From assembly GCA_964509425.1 (NCBI GenBank), contig CAZDWZ010000002.1, positions 186,001 to 250,000 of the forward strand: a stretch of DNA of 64,000 nt. The letters run 5' to 3'. This DNA is from CAZDWZ01 sp964509425 (GTDB lineage Bacteria; Bdellovibrionota_C; UBA2361; SZUA-149; CAZDWZ01). Positions 1-8,681 of this stretch are shown piece by piece; position 1 is the first letter of the stretch, and every line of letters begins with the position of its first letter. Under the pieces are notes generated by a model, which did not search any database, was not told the DNA's origin, and worked only from the letters and a program-made list of their open reading frames with translations. Made by a program: the position numbers and the translations under genes.

Positions 1-855
1 CTTGACCCCGTCGCGGGTCCCGCCAAATGGCACAAGTTTCCTTCGAGGGTAGAGAGCTCAACCCACAAGATTCTGAACCTATTCGATCGCCTCCAGGCAA
101 AAGGAACCTTTTTCGTCCTGGGTTATGTCGCGCGACGAAATCCGTCTCTGGTCCGAGAGATCGCCTCTCGCGGGCATGAGATCGCATCACACGGGTATGC
201 GCACCGAATTGCGTATGAGCAGACGCCCAAGCAGTTCGCTCGTGACATTTCTCGCTCGAAGCTACTCCTCGAAGACATCTGCGGCGCGCGAGTGATCGGG
301 TATAGAGCGCCGAGCTTCTCGATCAACGATCAAAATCCGTGGGCGCACGATGAGTTGATTCGCGCCGGGTACCGCTACGATTCAAGCCTCTATCCGATTC
401 GACACCCGCGATACGGAAATCGCGAAAAGCCTTTGCTACCATTTTTCATCAGACGCGAGGAAGGCTCTCTCTTGGTGCTTCCGCTCGCGGTCAGTCCTTT
501 CCGGATCTTGGGCAAGGATTTTCGACTGCCGGTCGCCGGAGGGGCCTATTGGCGGTTTTTCCCTCGCAACATCATATTGCGAGGTCTGCAGAGCATAAAC
601 CGCACCACCGATACGCCGTTTATCTGTTATTTTCATCCATGGGAGATCGATCCCGATCAGCCGCGGTTCCAGGAACTACCCGTTCTCACGAAGATCCGGC
701 ACTACAAAGGTCTTTCGAACTATTCCTCGACCGTCGAATACTTTCTTAAGAATTTCACGTTCGACTCGATCCAAGGCTGCTACGCACTATCTGGGGAAGG
801 CGCTTCAGAGTCCGACGGATCGGACGCCCGACACCAAGAGTCGGATCAACCGTAG
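1..855 (+). CDS. Polysaccharide deacetylase, 5' end outside window
   Basis: The reading frame is open from base 1, so the gene begins upstream; 284 residues are visible. It matches the NodB-type carbohydrate esterase family, which removes N- or O-acetyl groups from surface polysaccharides. The segment GTFFVLGYVARRNPSLVREI, followed by the metal-binding SHGYAH and later GYRAPSFSI, gives motifs 2 and 3 of the family; the catalytic Asp motif must lie before the window. This motif spacing is typical of the deacetylase subfamily found in exosortase (PEP-CTERM) exopolysaccharide loci, and the FemAB-like gene that follows supports that setting. The last ~25 residues (SGEGASESDGSDARHQESDQP) are polar and outside the fold. 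Function is well supported; the polysaccharide substrate is unknown. Confidence 0.85.
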   Translation, partial: LDPVAGPAKWHKFPSRVESSTHKILNLFDRLQAKGTFFVLGYVARRNPSLVREIASRGHEIASHGYAHRIAYEQTPKQFARDISRSKLLLEDICGARVIGYRAPSFSINDQNPWAHDELIRAGYRYDSSLYPIRHPRYGNREKPLLPFFIRREEGSLLVLPLAVSPFRILGKDFRLPVAGGAYWRFFPRNIILRGLQSINRTTDTPFICYFHPWEIDPDQPRFQELPVLTKIRHYKGLSNYSSTVEYFLKNFTFDSIQGCYALSGEGASESDGSDARHQESDQP

Positions 856-1023
856 TTAAACGCTTCCCGTGAAGCCCTTTCAACCGCGGAGCTTCGACAC
901 AACGGCGGAGAATCTACCGGGTACTGCGTTTCGTCTCTTAATCAAGTATGAACCTAAAATGAGACCCGCCCTCCAGTGAATCAGGCTTGGCGGCAATTCT
1001 GTTCAGAGGAGAGCGGGAAGAAA

Positions 1024-2127
1024 ATGATTGAGGTAGTGCTTGCGAACGAGAACCATGCCTCAAGCTGGGAAAAATTTCTAACCGATAGCCGCGAGCCTCA
1101 CCACGCATTCTCCTGGTGTTGGTCGAGAATCATTCCGGAGATATTCGGCCACCGCCCGTACATGCTGATGGCTGTGCAGGGCACTGGCGATTCTCAAACC
1201 ATTCTGGGAATCTGTCCTCTTTATCACGTAAAAAGCCTCCTCTTCGGGCAAGCGCTCATCTCCGTCCCCTATCTTAACTCCGGGGGCATTCTGACGTGCG
1301 ACGAGGCCGCCCGTCTCGCGTTGCTGTCGAAAGTGACCGAGCTTGGAAAAGAACTGGGTGTCCGTTACGTCGAGCTCCGGCACGTTGGCCAGTGTGAAGG
1401 TTTCGGTTCAGAGTTGCCGGTCCGCACTCACAAAGTCTCGATGAAGTTGCCGCTCACCTCCGACCCAGAGCGCCTGTTCTCGTCGTTCGTTCCGAAGCTC
1501 CGGAGCCAGATCCGGCGACCCTCAAAGGCCGGTTTGTTCGCCCAGGCATCTGGAATTCATCTTTCAAACGAGGAATCCGTCTCGAGCTTTTATTCAGTAT
1601 TCTCGGAACACATGCGTGACCTCGGTACTCCGACGTATCCGAAGCGATTGTACGCGCTCGTACAGAATCAATTCCGCGATCGATGCCGAATTCTCACGGT
1701 CTGGAAAGGCAATGAAGCGGTGGCGGCGGGACTCACCATCGGAGCACCGTGGACCGATAAGGAGACCGTGGAAGGCGCTTCAAGAATCTCGGGAACGGAA
1801 ATTCCCTGGGCGTCGTCACTGAGACGTTGGAACAAAGATTCTCCAAATATGCTTCTCTATTGGGAAGCGATGAAGACGGCCTGCATCGACGGATACGGAA
1901 TGTACGACTTCGGCCGTTCTTCTCCCGATTCCGGGCCCTATAAATTCAAAGCACAGTGGGGAGCGGAACCCAACAAGCTCCACTGGTACTACAGGATATT
2001 CCAAGGCGAGATGCCTGACGTGAACCCCAACAATCCCAAATACGAGCTGATGGTTCGTTGCTGGAAGCATTTGCCGCTTCCGGTCGCAAATCGCCTTGGC
2101 GCGTGGTTGTCGAAGAGTATTCCGTAG
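1024..2127 (+). CDS. FemAB-like GNAT acyltransferase, exosortase-locus type
   Basis: A 367-residue protein of the FemAB/GNAT class: two tandem acetyltransferase-like folds that in known members transfer aminoacyl groups. The end (FGRSSPDSGPYKFKAQWGAE) is the conserved closing motif of the family tied to PEP-CTERM/exosortase systems. I chose ATG 1024 because the product then starts directly with the domain (MIEVVLANENHASSWEKF) and a purine-rich GAGGAGAGCGGG stretch precedes it. A GTG at 976 would add 16 residues. It sits between the deacetylase and an ATP-grasp gene, all on the same strand, so it probably works in building or modifying an extracellular polysaccharide. The exact substrate is not known for the family. 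Confidence 0.8.
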   Translation: MIEVVLANENHASSWEKFLTDSREPHHAFSWCWSRIIPEIFGHRPYMLMAVQGTGDSQTILGICPLYHVKSLLFGQALISVPYLNSGGILTCDEAARLALLSKVTELGKELGVRYVELRHVGQCEGFGSELPVRTHKVSMKLPLTSDPERLFSSFVPKLRSQIRRPSKAGLFAQASGIHLSNEESVSSFYSVFSEHMRDLGTPTYPKRLYALVQNQFRDRCRILTVWKGNEAVAAGLTIGAPWTDKETVEGASRISGTEIPWASSLRRWNKDSPNMLLYWEAMKTACIDGYGMYDFGRSSPDSGPYKFKAQWGAEPNKLHWYYRIFQGEMPDVNPNNPKYELMVRCWKHLPLPVANRLGAWLSKSIP

Positions 2128-2144
2128 ATGGACGGAGATCGAAT

Positions 2145-3365
2145 TTGACGAACGGTTCTCAACCCTCAATCGATGTTCTCGTCCTCGACGGCGAAACTCG
2201 TGCGGCCTTAGCCGTCGTTCGCTCGCTCGGCAGTCGTGGCATCAGAGTTGCGGCGGCGTCATGTGACGGGTTGTGTCCGACGATTGCAAGCCGCTACGTG
2301 AGGACGTTCAGAAAACATCCGAATCCTCGGCAAGGAAGCGCGGAATTTTTGTCCCGGTTAAACGAGATCGTCGATGAGCTGCAGCCGAATCTCCTCCTTC
2401 CGGTGAGTGATTTGAGCTGGGACTTGTTGCTCCGAAGTGATCCAAATTTCCCGGCCCGCTCTCTGCTCCCGAAAATGGACGAGAGCACCTTCCGCTCCGC
2501 ATCAGACAAATCGAGGCTGCTGAAAGCCGCAAGCGAGTTGGGATTGCTCGTTCCGCGGAGTGAAGTCGTAGTGGGTCGATACGAACTTCCAGATGGCGCT
2601 CGGGACGCCATCGAGAAATTCGCGTATCCAGCAGTATTGAAGCCGGAATCGAGCGAGCAGCAGATCGAAGGGGTCTACAAAAAACCTGCGCCAAAATATC
2701 TGTCGTCGCCCGATGAAGTTTTTGAACTGCTCCGCAGTCCCGTTTACAGTGGAGTCCGGTGTTTGTTACAACAACAGATTCACGGTGCAGGCGTCGGGGT
2801 CTTTGCGCTCTGCAATGCAGGTGACCCGATCGCCGTTTTCTGCCACGAACGCCTTCTCGAAAAGCCTCCTTCGGGGGGACCGAGCGTTCTCTGTGAAAGC
2901 ATCCCGGAGAGCAACGCACCCGTGAAGGAGTCGCTTAGCCTTCTTAAAGCCCTGCGGTGGAACGGCGTCGCGATGGTAGAATTCAAACGATCGTCGACGG
3001 GGGAGTTCTTCCTCATGGAAATAAACCCCCGATTCTGGGGTTCACTTCAGCTCGCGATCGACTCAGGCCGCGATTTCCCGGCTTTGTACTACCGCTTCCT
3101 CGCCGGGGAATCGGCAGACTCCTTGAAGGGTCAGTTACAGCCGTTTACCACCGGGAACCGGCTTCGCTGGGACCTTGGCACTATCGATCACGCGCTTATT
3201 CGGCTAAAAAATGAAGGTCGCGATGCGGTCAAGGCGATTTTCACTGAAAATGCTCTTCGAATATTCTCTCGTCCGGCTTCGACTCGCCATGAAACCTTCC
3301 GCTTTAACGATCCCCTTCCCTTCGTGTATGAAATAATCAGCTATGTCAGAGACCTCGTCAGGTAA
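2145..3365 (+). CDS. ATP-grasp ligase of polysaccharide locus
   Basis: About 406 residues with an N-terminal pre-ATP-grasp Rossmann-like region (IDVLVLDGETRAALAVVRSL) and a C-terminal ATP-grasp fold. The Mg/ATP site is recognisable as FFLMEINPRFWGSLQLA, with the Glu and Asn that bind metal. Such enzymes form carboxylate-amine (amide) bonds through an acyl-phosphate. The chosen start is TTG 2145, preceded by GGAG seven bases upstream and 18 bp after the FemAB stop; a TTG at 2058 inside femAB would also be in frame but has no clear ribosome site. The end overlaps the next gene by 23 bp, so the four genes look like one operon. The ligation substrate cannot be read from the sequence; modification of a polysaccharide with an amino acid is one possibility. 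Confidence 0.75.
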   Translation: MTNGSQPSIDVLVLDGETRAALAVVRSLGSRGIRVAAASCDGLCPTIASRYVRTFRKHPNPRQGSAEFLSRLNEIVDELQPNLLLPVSDLSWDLLLRSDPNFPARSLLPKMDESTFRSASDKSRLLKAASELGLLVPRSEVVVGRYELPDGARDAIEKFAYPAVLKPESSEQQIEGVYKKPAPKYLSSPDEVFELLRSPVYSGVRCLLQQQIHGAGVGVFALCNAGDPIAVFCHERLLEKPPSGGPSVLCESIPESNAPVKESLSLLKALRWNGVAMVEFKRSSTGEFFLMEINPRFWGSLQLAIDSGRDFPALYYRFLAGESADSLKGQLQPFTTGNRLRWDLGTIDHALIRLKNEGRDAVKAIFTENALRIFSRPASTRHETFRFNDPLPFVYEIISYVRDLVR

Positions 3366-4551
3366 AATTCTTTTTTTCATTGAGTCGGGCGGCCCGGGTG
3401 GAGCCGAGCGCGTCGTGCTTTCGCTTGCGGAAGAATATCAGCGTCTCGGCTTTCCTGTGATCGTCGCGACGATCCGCCGAGGTTGGTTCACCGATCAGCT
3501 TGCAGTTCGGCGAATCAAGCACACGCTCCTGGATTCTTCCGGTGACTCGTTCGATTTCGTACTCATCAAATCTCTTCGGGATCTTATTCGGCGCGAGAAT
3601 GTCCGCGTGGTGCATTCTCATCTCTTGGATTCGAATTTTTATGCGGCCGCGGCATGTTTTTTTGCGCGATGCAGACACATCGCCACCGAACATGGAGACA
3701 CTCATCACACAAAGCGAAAGCGCTTTGCGAAATTGAAGATGTTCCTAGCGGATCGGCTCGGCTCGGAATTCACGGCGGTCTCTCGATACACAGCCGGCCA
3801 TCTCTATCGCCACAGTGTTCGAAGAAAGAAGATCTCGATCGTCGGCAATCCGCTCGCCCTCCCGCGCTTCGACTATAGTCCTCAGCGCACGGCCACACGG
3901 AAGCGACTGGGGATTTTGACCGAACGGAATGAGCATTGGCTGTGGATTCATGTCGCAAATTTTAGAAAGGTGAAGGACCAAGGAACCCTCTTGCGGGGGT
4001 TTGCGAAATCTCTGCGCCAAGCACGAGTTCAACAAACGCTTGCGATCGTCGGGGACGGCCCGGAAAAAGAACCACTGTATACTCTCGCGCACGAGCTTGG
4101 GATTCAGCAGCACGTCCGTTGGCTCGGATTCTCGGATGAGGTGGGAGTGTATTTGTCGGCTGCGGACGGATTCGTGCTGACCTCGCGCTCCGAGGCCCTC
4201 CCGATGGTCGTTCTCGAAGCTGCACTTTATGAATTGGTGCTCCTCTCAACGAACGTCGGCGGCGTTTCCGAGGTAATACGGAAGGATGAAACCGGATATC
4301 TGGTTCCTCCGGAGAACCCGGACGAACTCGCAAACGCGATGAAGCGAATTCTCGGAGAACAAGCCGAGGCACTCCGGCTCGGCAAGGCGGCGAGAAACCT
4401 GGTCGTCTCGAATTTTCTCATGGAGCGGGTTGTTGATAAGTTTTTTGGGCTCTACACAAAGCGCCAGCGCGGCAGAAAACCATTCGAAATTCTGGATTCA
4501 CCACCCGATGTCGTTGACGGTGGCGCTGCGCCCGGAAACTCAAATGAGTAA
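3343..4551 (+). CDS. GT4-family glycosyltransferase
   Basis: A 402-residue two-domain (GT-B) retaining glycosyltransferase. The N-terminal domain opens with ILFFIESGGPGGAERVVLSL, the acceptor-site loop typical of GT4. The C-terminal nucleotide-sugar domain has VGDGPEKEPL, VYLSAADGFVLTSRSEALPM and the EX7E motif region EALPMVVLEAALYELVLLST. It would add a sugar to a lipid-linked or growing polysaccharide at the cytoplasmic face of the inner membrane. ATG 3343 overlaps the ATP-grasp gene by 23 bp, indicating translational coupling. It is the last gene of this run and meets the convergent peptidase gene with a 90-bp gap. Confidence 0.88.
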   Translation: MSETSSGKILFFIESGGPGGAERVVLSLAEEYQRLGFPVIVATIRRGWFTDQLAVRRIKHTLLDSSGDSFDFVLIKSLRDLIRRENVRVVHSHLLDSNFYAAAACFFARCRHIATEHGDTHHTKRKRFAKLKMFLADRLGSEFTAVSRYTAGHLYRHSVRRKKISIVGNPLALPRFDYSPQRTATRKRLGILTERNEHWLWIHVANFRKVKDQGTLLRGFAKSLRQARVQQTLAIVGDGPEKEPLYTLAHELGIQQHVRWLGFSDEVGVYLSAADGFVLTSRSEALPMVVLEAALYELVLLSTNVGGVSEVIRKDETGYLVPPENPDELANAMKRILGEQAEALRLGKAARNLVVSNFLMERVVDKFFGLYTKRQRGRKPFEILDSPPDVVDGGAAPGNSNE

Positions 4552-4641
4552 AAACCCGACAACGAGAAAACTCCAGATACACGGAACGAGAGCAGCACGA
4601 ATCTGAGCGAGGTGAAGCAGTGACCCGTGTTTACCCCGGTC

Positions 4642-5853
4642 TTATGAACTCAAGAGCTGTACGTGGGTCTCCGGACGGAAGGAATATTTCTCCAACATCT
4701 TCTCGATTGACTGCCGGGTCACCTTCTCGAATCGCTTCACTTCGTCCTCGAGCGGGAGATAATCTTGGCAGTACCCCCACTCCAAGCCGATCGAGAGCAA
4801 CCTCCGCAGAGAGCTTTCACCTTGAAGCACGAGCCGCGTTCTGATCTTTGTCTTCGCACGCTCTAAATCTTCCGCTTGGAACTCGAGAGGCGACTCCATG
4901 ATGTGCTTCAAAATTTCAGTCACTTGCTCGATCCGTTCGGGAGGAGCGCTAACATAACCGTAGACGAGACCCACACCATCCATTTCTTCGTTATCGATTG
5001 ATGCGGCGTCGGCCAACCCCTTGTCGATCAGATCCCAGTAGAGTCGTGAGCCAGAACCATCACCCAGTATGCAGGAGAGGACTTGAGCCTCGTATCGTTC
5101 TTCGTCCATGGCTGACGGTCCATTTGCAATCAGACAAACATGGGCTTTGTGGAGTGCCGGCTTCCGCAGCTCTTTTTTCCGAATCTCTCCCCGATATACG
5201 GGGCGTTCGCGATTTACAACTTTGGGTTCCCAATGCCCGCAAAGCTTTTCCGCTTGCTTGACGAACAACTCCCAGTCGAAATTTCCGGCAGCAGCGAGAG
5301 TGATGTTATTCGGTGAGTAACGGACATCAAAGTATTCTTTCATCTGCGTCTGCGAAAGCGCGCTGATTGAATCGGTGGTACCGAGCACAGAGTTTCCCGC
5401 AGGGTGGTTCACGAAATGCTCTCGCATCGAGGACTCGAAAAGAACGTGGGCGGGACGATCCTTGTACAAAGCGATTTCGTCCAAGATCACCTTCTTCTCC
5501 ATGTCGAAGTCTTCGACATTGAGCTTCGGGCGGAGCATATCGCTCAGCAAATCTTGCGCCTTCTCGAAATATTCCGGCAGCACCATCGCGTAGTAAACGG
5601 TGTTCTCTTCCGAAGTAAACGCATTCGATTGCGCTCCCATCGACCCGAGCTCGTAGTTGATGTCCAGCGCCGTTCTCCTATCGGTCCCCTTGAACATCAT
5701 GTGCTCAAGAAAGTGCGAGACGCCGGAGACCTCCGGTGTTTCGTCGCGCGCACCGGTGCGAACGAAGAAACCGATTGCCGCACTGACGGCACTATCTCGC
5801 TGTTCGCCGATGAGAGTCAGACCGTTTGAAAGTTTCGCTTTATTGAATTTCAT
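4642..5853 (-). CDS. M16 zinc peptidase, catalytically complete subunit
   Basis: A 403-residue pitrilysin/processing-peptidase-like protein. The inverted zinc motif HxxEH is intact (His47-Phe-Leu-Glu50-His51) and a third-ligand Glu occurs in KKVILDEIALYKDRP near residue 126, at the usual distance. The product is a single ~45-kDa unit (one M16 plus one M16C domain), as in two-subunit bacterial peptidases. No signal peptide is apparent. It lies 38 bp downstream of a paralogue lacking the zinc motif on the same strand, so the two most likely form the heterodimer known for this family (active beta-like plus inactive alpha-like). Substrate unknown; family members degrade peptides or process presequences. 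Confidence 0.88.
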   Translation of the reverse strand: MKFNKAKLSNGLTLIGEQRDSAVSAAIGFFVRTGARDETPEVSGVSHFLEHMMFKGTDRRTALDINYELGSMGAQSNAFTSEENTVYYAMVLPEYFEKAQDLLSDMLRPKLNVEDFDMEKKVILDEIALYKDRPAHVLFESSMREHFVNHPAGNSVLGTTDSISALSQTQMKEYFDVRYSPNNITLAAAGNFDWELFVKQAEKLCGHWEPKVVNRERPVYRGEIRKKELRKPALHKAHVCLIANGPSAMDEERYEAQVLSCILGDGSGSRLYWDLIDKGLADAASIDNEEMDGVGLVYGYVSAPPERIEQVTEILKHIMESPLEFQAEDLERAKTKIRTRLVLQGESSLRRLLSIGLEWGYCQDYLPLEDEVKRFEKVTRQSIEKMLEKYSFRPETHVQLLSS

Positions 5854-5891
5854 TTCACACCGTTTACGGAAGAGATGCTGCGGAAAAGATT

Positions 5892-7163
5892 CTACCGAGG
5901 AGAGGCTTCAGCTGCGCCGGCGACGTTCGAAAGGTCGGCCGCTTTCGGGCCGAGAGTAACAAGTGTTACCGGCCGCACAGGATAATTAGAAAAGTGACGC
6001 TTGATGTCTTCGTTGGTCACGCTTTCAATACCCTGACGAATTTCGCTCAGAGTTCGAAGCCTGCCGAGATTCCACCAGTCGTTGACGAGCGCCGACGCCC
6101 GAGAAGAGCTGGACTCGCTTTGCATGATAAGCGACGCTTTCATCTCGACACGAGCGCGCTCAAGCTCCTCCGTCGTTACGCCCTCTGATATTTTGCTCAT
6201 TTCGGAAAACATTACCTGAAGCGTCTCGTCGAGGTTTCCAGGAGTCGTTCCCGCCGAAGCAAAGATTGCTGCGCGTCCTCGAGCAGCACTGTGCATCGCA
6301 CCGACTCGATAGACCAGCCCGCGCTTTTCACGCACCTCGACAAAGAGACGCCCAGCCATGCCACCAGAAAGCACGGCGAGTCCTACCTTGCAGGTATAAT
6401 AGTCGGCGTGATCAAACGACACGCTGGGATATGCAAAAGCAATCTGCACCTGTGCCGATTCCTTTTGCTCGTGAAAAGTACGCGCCTTCTCGCCGAGCTT
6501 CGGCACCGCGATGACGCTGGTAGTTCCTTTCCAATTTTTGAAACATTTTTCGACCTGTCGCCGGATCTCATCCCAATTGTATTTTCCGGCGACGGCGAGG
6601 ATGACTCCCTGCTTGAGAAACTGATCGTGGTAATGCTCGCGAAGACTCTTGAGCGTCACGGAGCGAAGTCCGTCTTCGGTTCCAAGATGAGAGCGCCCAA
6701 ATGGATCAGGATAAAAGTTCCGAGCGAGGACCGTCATGATTTTGTTCGCGGGCTCGTCTTCGAGCGCTGCAATATCCTGAATAGCGAGCTCTCGCGAATT
6801 CTCGAGTTCCTCTTCAGGAAGGTGCGGTTCGAGCAACATCGTCGCGAACAACTCAATTGCGCGCGGCAAGTGTTCAGCGAGCATCGCAGCCGAACACGCC
6901 GTTACCTCAATCCCAGCGCTTTGACTTCGGTGCACTCCGATGCTTTCAAACTGATCGCTGAGCTGTTTCGAATCATATTGCCCTGCCCCACGCTGGAGCA
7001 TTTCGGCAAGCAAAGTGGAGCAGCCGATCTGATGCGGAAGGTCGCGAGCAACGCCGCAGGGAACTAAGAGAGAGATAGCGGCCGACGAGACCGCATCGAT
7101 TTGCTCGCCGATGAGTGTCACACCGTTTGCGAACTGCTCTTTGTGAAAGGTTTGTGATTTCAT
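5892..7163 (-). CDS. M16 peptidase homologue, non-catalytic partner
   Basis: A 423-residue M16-family protein in which the zinc motif position reads CSTLLAEMLQRGA in place of HFLEH, so it cannot bind zinc in the normal way. The rest of the fold is retained, including the glycine-rich stretch FVEVREKRGLVYRVGA that helps bind substrate in inactive subunits. It is first in a two-gene operon with the active M16 gene. By analogy with paired bacterial M16 proteins it should contribute to substrate binding. The start ATG at 7163 faces the divergent zinc-ribbon gene, leaving about 70 bp for two promoters. Confidence 0.85.
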   Translation of the reverse strand: MKSQTFHKEQFANGVTLIGEQIDAVSSAAISLLVPCGVARDLPHQIGCSTLLAEMLQRGAGQYDSKQLSDQFESIGVHRSQSAGIEVTACSAAMLAEHLPRAIELFATMLLEPHLPEEELENSRELAIQDIAALEDEPANKIMTVLARNFYPDPFGRSHLGTEDGLRSVTLKSLREHYHDQFLKQGVILAVAGKYNWDEIRRQVEKCFKNWKGTTSVIAVPKLGEKARTFHEQKESAQVQIAFAYPSVSFDHADYYTCKVGLAVLSGGMAGRLFVEVREKRGLVYRVGAMHSAARGRAAIFASAGTTPGNLDETLQVMFSEMSKISEGVTTEELERARVEMKASLIMQSESSSSRASALVNDWWNLGRLRTLSEIRQGIESVTNEDIKRHFSNYPVRPVTLVTLGPKAADLSNVAGAAEASPR

Positions 7164-7234
7164 AGACGAACTTTAAACTATACTCATGCTGCCTGGGAAA
7201 GTATATTTAGTGGCACGTTTCGGGAGTGGAGAAA

Positions 7235-7522
7235 ATGGCGGCCAGTTGCTATCGCTGCGGAAATAGTCTTGATGACCTTCCGGTGCCTATCGGACGGAGA
7301 GAGTCTTGCTCAAAGTGCGGGTTTGACGTCAAAGTCTGCAAAAACTGTGTCCATTACGACATAAATAGCTATAACGAGTGCCGGGAGCCTATGGCCGAGC
7401 GCGTCGTTGACAAGGAGAAATCGAACACCTGCGACTATTTCCGCCTGGGCGCCGGAGTGAAGGAGAGTCAGGATGCCGCCGCCGCGGCCTTGAAACGTCT
7501 CGACGATTTATTTAAGAAATAA
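7235..7522 (+). CDS. Small zinc-ribbon protein
   Basis: A 95-residue protein with two cysteine clusters: CYRCG and SCSKCG form one likely zinc ribbon, and CKNC with later single cysteines in NECREP and NTCDYF may form a second site. The C-terminus (DAAAAALKRLDDLFKK) is an amphipathic helix. ATG 7235 is chosen over the in-frame GTG at 7226 because GGGAG lies eight bases upstream. Proteins with this layout are common, uncharacterised neighbours in many proteobacteria; no function can be assigned. It lies 53 bp before the Hfq-like gene on the same strand, so a shared role in RNA or protein binding is possible. Confidence 0.75.
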   Translation: MAASCYRCGNSLDDLPVPIGRRESCSKCGFDVKVCKNCVHYDINSYNECREPMAERVVDKEKSNTCDYFRLGAGVKESQDAAAAALKRLDDLFKK

Positions 7523-7575
7523 CCGAAACATCTCTGACGAAGCTTGAAGCAGAGCCGGTTTGGAACAGGGGCCGA

Positions 7576-7821
7576 ATGAGCGACACGAAATACATCAGCG
7601 GGCAGGCGGGAGCGGAAGTGGGCGATCAACGCTGGTTTCGCGACGTGTTGAAGCTTTCTGGCCACGAGGTCGAAGTCGGCTTGTTATCCACCGGCGCTGT
7701 CCTCAAAGGGAAAATCGTCTACACGATGTTCGACAGCTTCATTCTGGAATCGCGAGGTACGCCCCACGTCATTCGCTTCGAAGATTTGAATTTTCTTTTA
7801 CCTGAACCAAGTAAGAATTGA
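7576..7821 (+). CDS. Hfq-like Sm-fold protein
   Basis: An 81-residue protein whose residues 20-76 follow the Hfq pattern: an N-terminal helix (RWFRDVLKLSG), then EVEVGLLSTGAVLKGKI, comparable to the Hfq Sm1 strands ending in G-x-x-L-x-G-x-I, and HVIRFEDLNFLLP at the place of Sm2 (Hfq: QLVYKHAISTIVP). The conserved Tyr-Lys-His of the proximal RNA site is replaced by Ile-Arg-Phe. If the fold is right it would form a ring that binds RNA. The ribosome site AGGGG is five bases before ATG. It overlaps the downstream hydrolase-like gene by four bases (TTGA), so the two should be made together. Divergent Hfq or an Sm-like relative is my inference from alignment by eye. Confidence 0.6.
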   Translation: MSDTKYISGQAGAEVGDQRWFRDVLKLSGHEVEVGLLSTGAVLKGKIVYTMFDSFILESRGTPHVIRFEDLNFLLPEPSKN

Positions 7822-8582
7822 ATCCTCCGTCAACGCCGAGCCGGAATATCTTTATCGAGGGCGCGCCGGGCGAGAAGCTCGCAGGCGTTTTCACACCTGC
7901 TTCGGCCCATCGGCCCGATCTTTTCTGCGATCAAGGAGTCGTCATCTGCTCTGCCGGCGAAACCGCCGAAGATCGTTCTTTCGTGGAAACTTTGGCAAGG
8001 AAACTCGCCGAGCGCGGGATCCCAAGTTTATATTTTGATTTTCGCGGGATGGGAGAATCGGAGGGCACACCGTCTGCCGAGAGCTGGAGGTCGGATGTCA
8101 ATCGAGCGGCGAGCGAGCTCCGAAAAGAGGCCGGACTAGAAAAATCCGCGATTCTGGGAATTGGGTTGGGAGGTCTCTTTGCATTTCTTGCCGGATCAGA
8201 AAACTTGGAGTGTCCCCTTCTGGTGCTGATCAACCCCGTTTTAAAAGGACACGAGTTCGCGAACAGATATTCGGAAAAGCCGGCTCGCCGATGGCTCTCT
8301 TGGCTCGGTTCAACGAAGCAGCAAAGAGAAAAATCTCCCGGAATGTTGGCCGATAAACTCAGTGCCGAGTTCCTGAGTTCGATTGACTCCCTCGACATCT
8401 CAGAGCATTCAGCACCCGTCATTCCCGCACTCGTTCTCGTCTCGACCGCCGAAGTTCCCGAATACGATCGGTTCGTGGGATATCTGAGATCGAAAAACGC
8501 GGTCGTACGGAGAGAGGTATTTCCCGCTTCAATTCTTTTATCAAAAGTTTTCGAAGTTCTCGAAGAGGAAGTGCTTCTGTAG
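7818..8582 (+). CDS. Alpha/beta hydrolase fold protein with missing nucleophile
   Basis: A 254-residue alpha/beta-hydrolase-like protein. FDFRGMGESEG is the conserved turn after strand 4, seen for instance in exosortase-associated hydrolases. The nucleophile elbow, normally GxSxG, reads GIGLGG, so the catalytic Ser is replaced by Leu. A catalytic role is therefore unlikely unless another residue takes over; a binding or scaffold role is possible. The start is TTG overlapping the stop of the Hfq-like gene (TTGA). The C-terminal third is divergent. A GC-rich palindrome lies 18 bp after the stop and may end transcription. Confidence 0.7.
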   Translation: MNPPSTPSRNIFIEGAPGEKLAGVFTPASAHRPDLFCDQGVVICSAGETAEDRSFVETLARKLAERGIPSLYFDFRGMGESEGTPSAESWRSDVNRAASELRKEAGLEKSAILGIGLGGLFAFLAGSENLECPLLVLINPVLKGHEFANRYSEKPARRWLSWLGSTKQQREKSPGMLADKLSAEFLSSIDSLDISEHSAPVIPALVLVSTAEVPEYDRFVGYLRSKNAVVRREVFPASILLSKVFEVLEEEVLL

Positions 8583-8599
8583 AAGCGCGAGAATAGTTT

Positions 8600-8626
8600 G
8601 AGGACGCGCGGCGGCGATGCGTCCTC
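8600..8626. repeat. Palindrome after hydrolase and 3' of GC-rich orphan A
   Basis: Perfect 8-bp arms GAGGACGC / GCGTCCTC (8600-8607, 8619-8626) around an 11-base GC-rich loop. It stands 18 bp after the hydrolase stop and 55 bp beyond the stop of the convergent orphan gene at 8682, so it could act as a terminator for either strand, though no strong T-run follows. Confidence 0.65.
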
Positions 8627-8681
8627 GGGCAGAAGTATCAAAACTCCTTTCTTTAGCCCATTTTCATTTCAGGAACGGTGA

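Noticed and set aside
2058..2144. Longer start of the ATP-grasp gene inside femAB
   Set aside because: TTG without a ribosome site; the TTG at 2145 with GGAG fits better.
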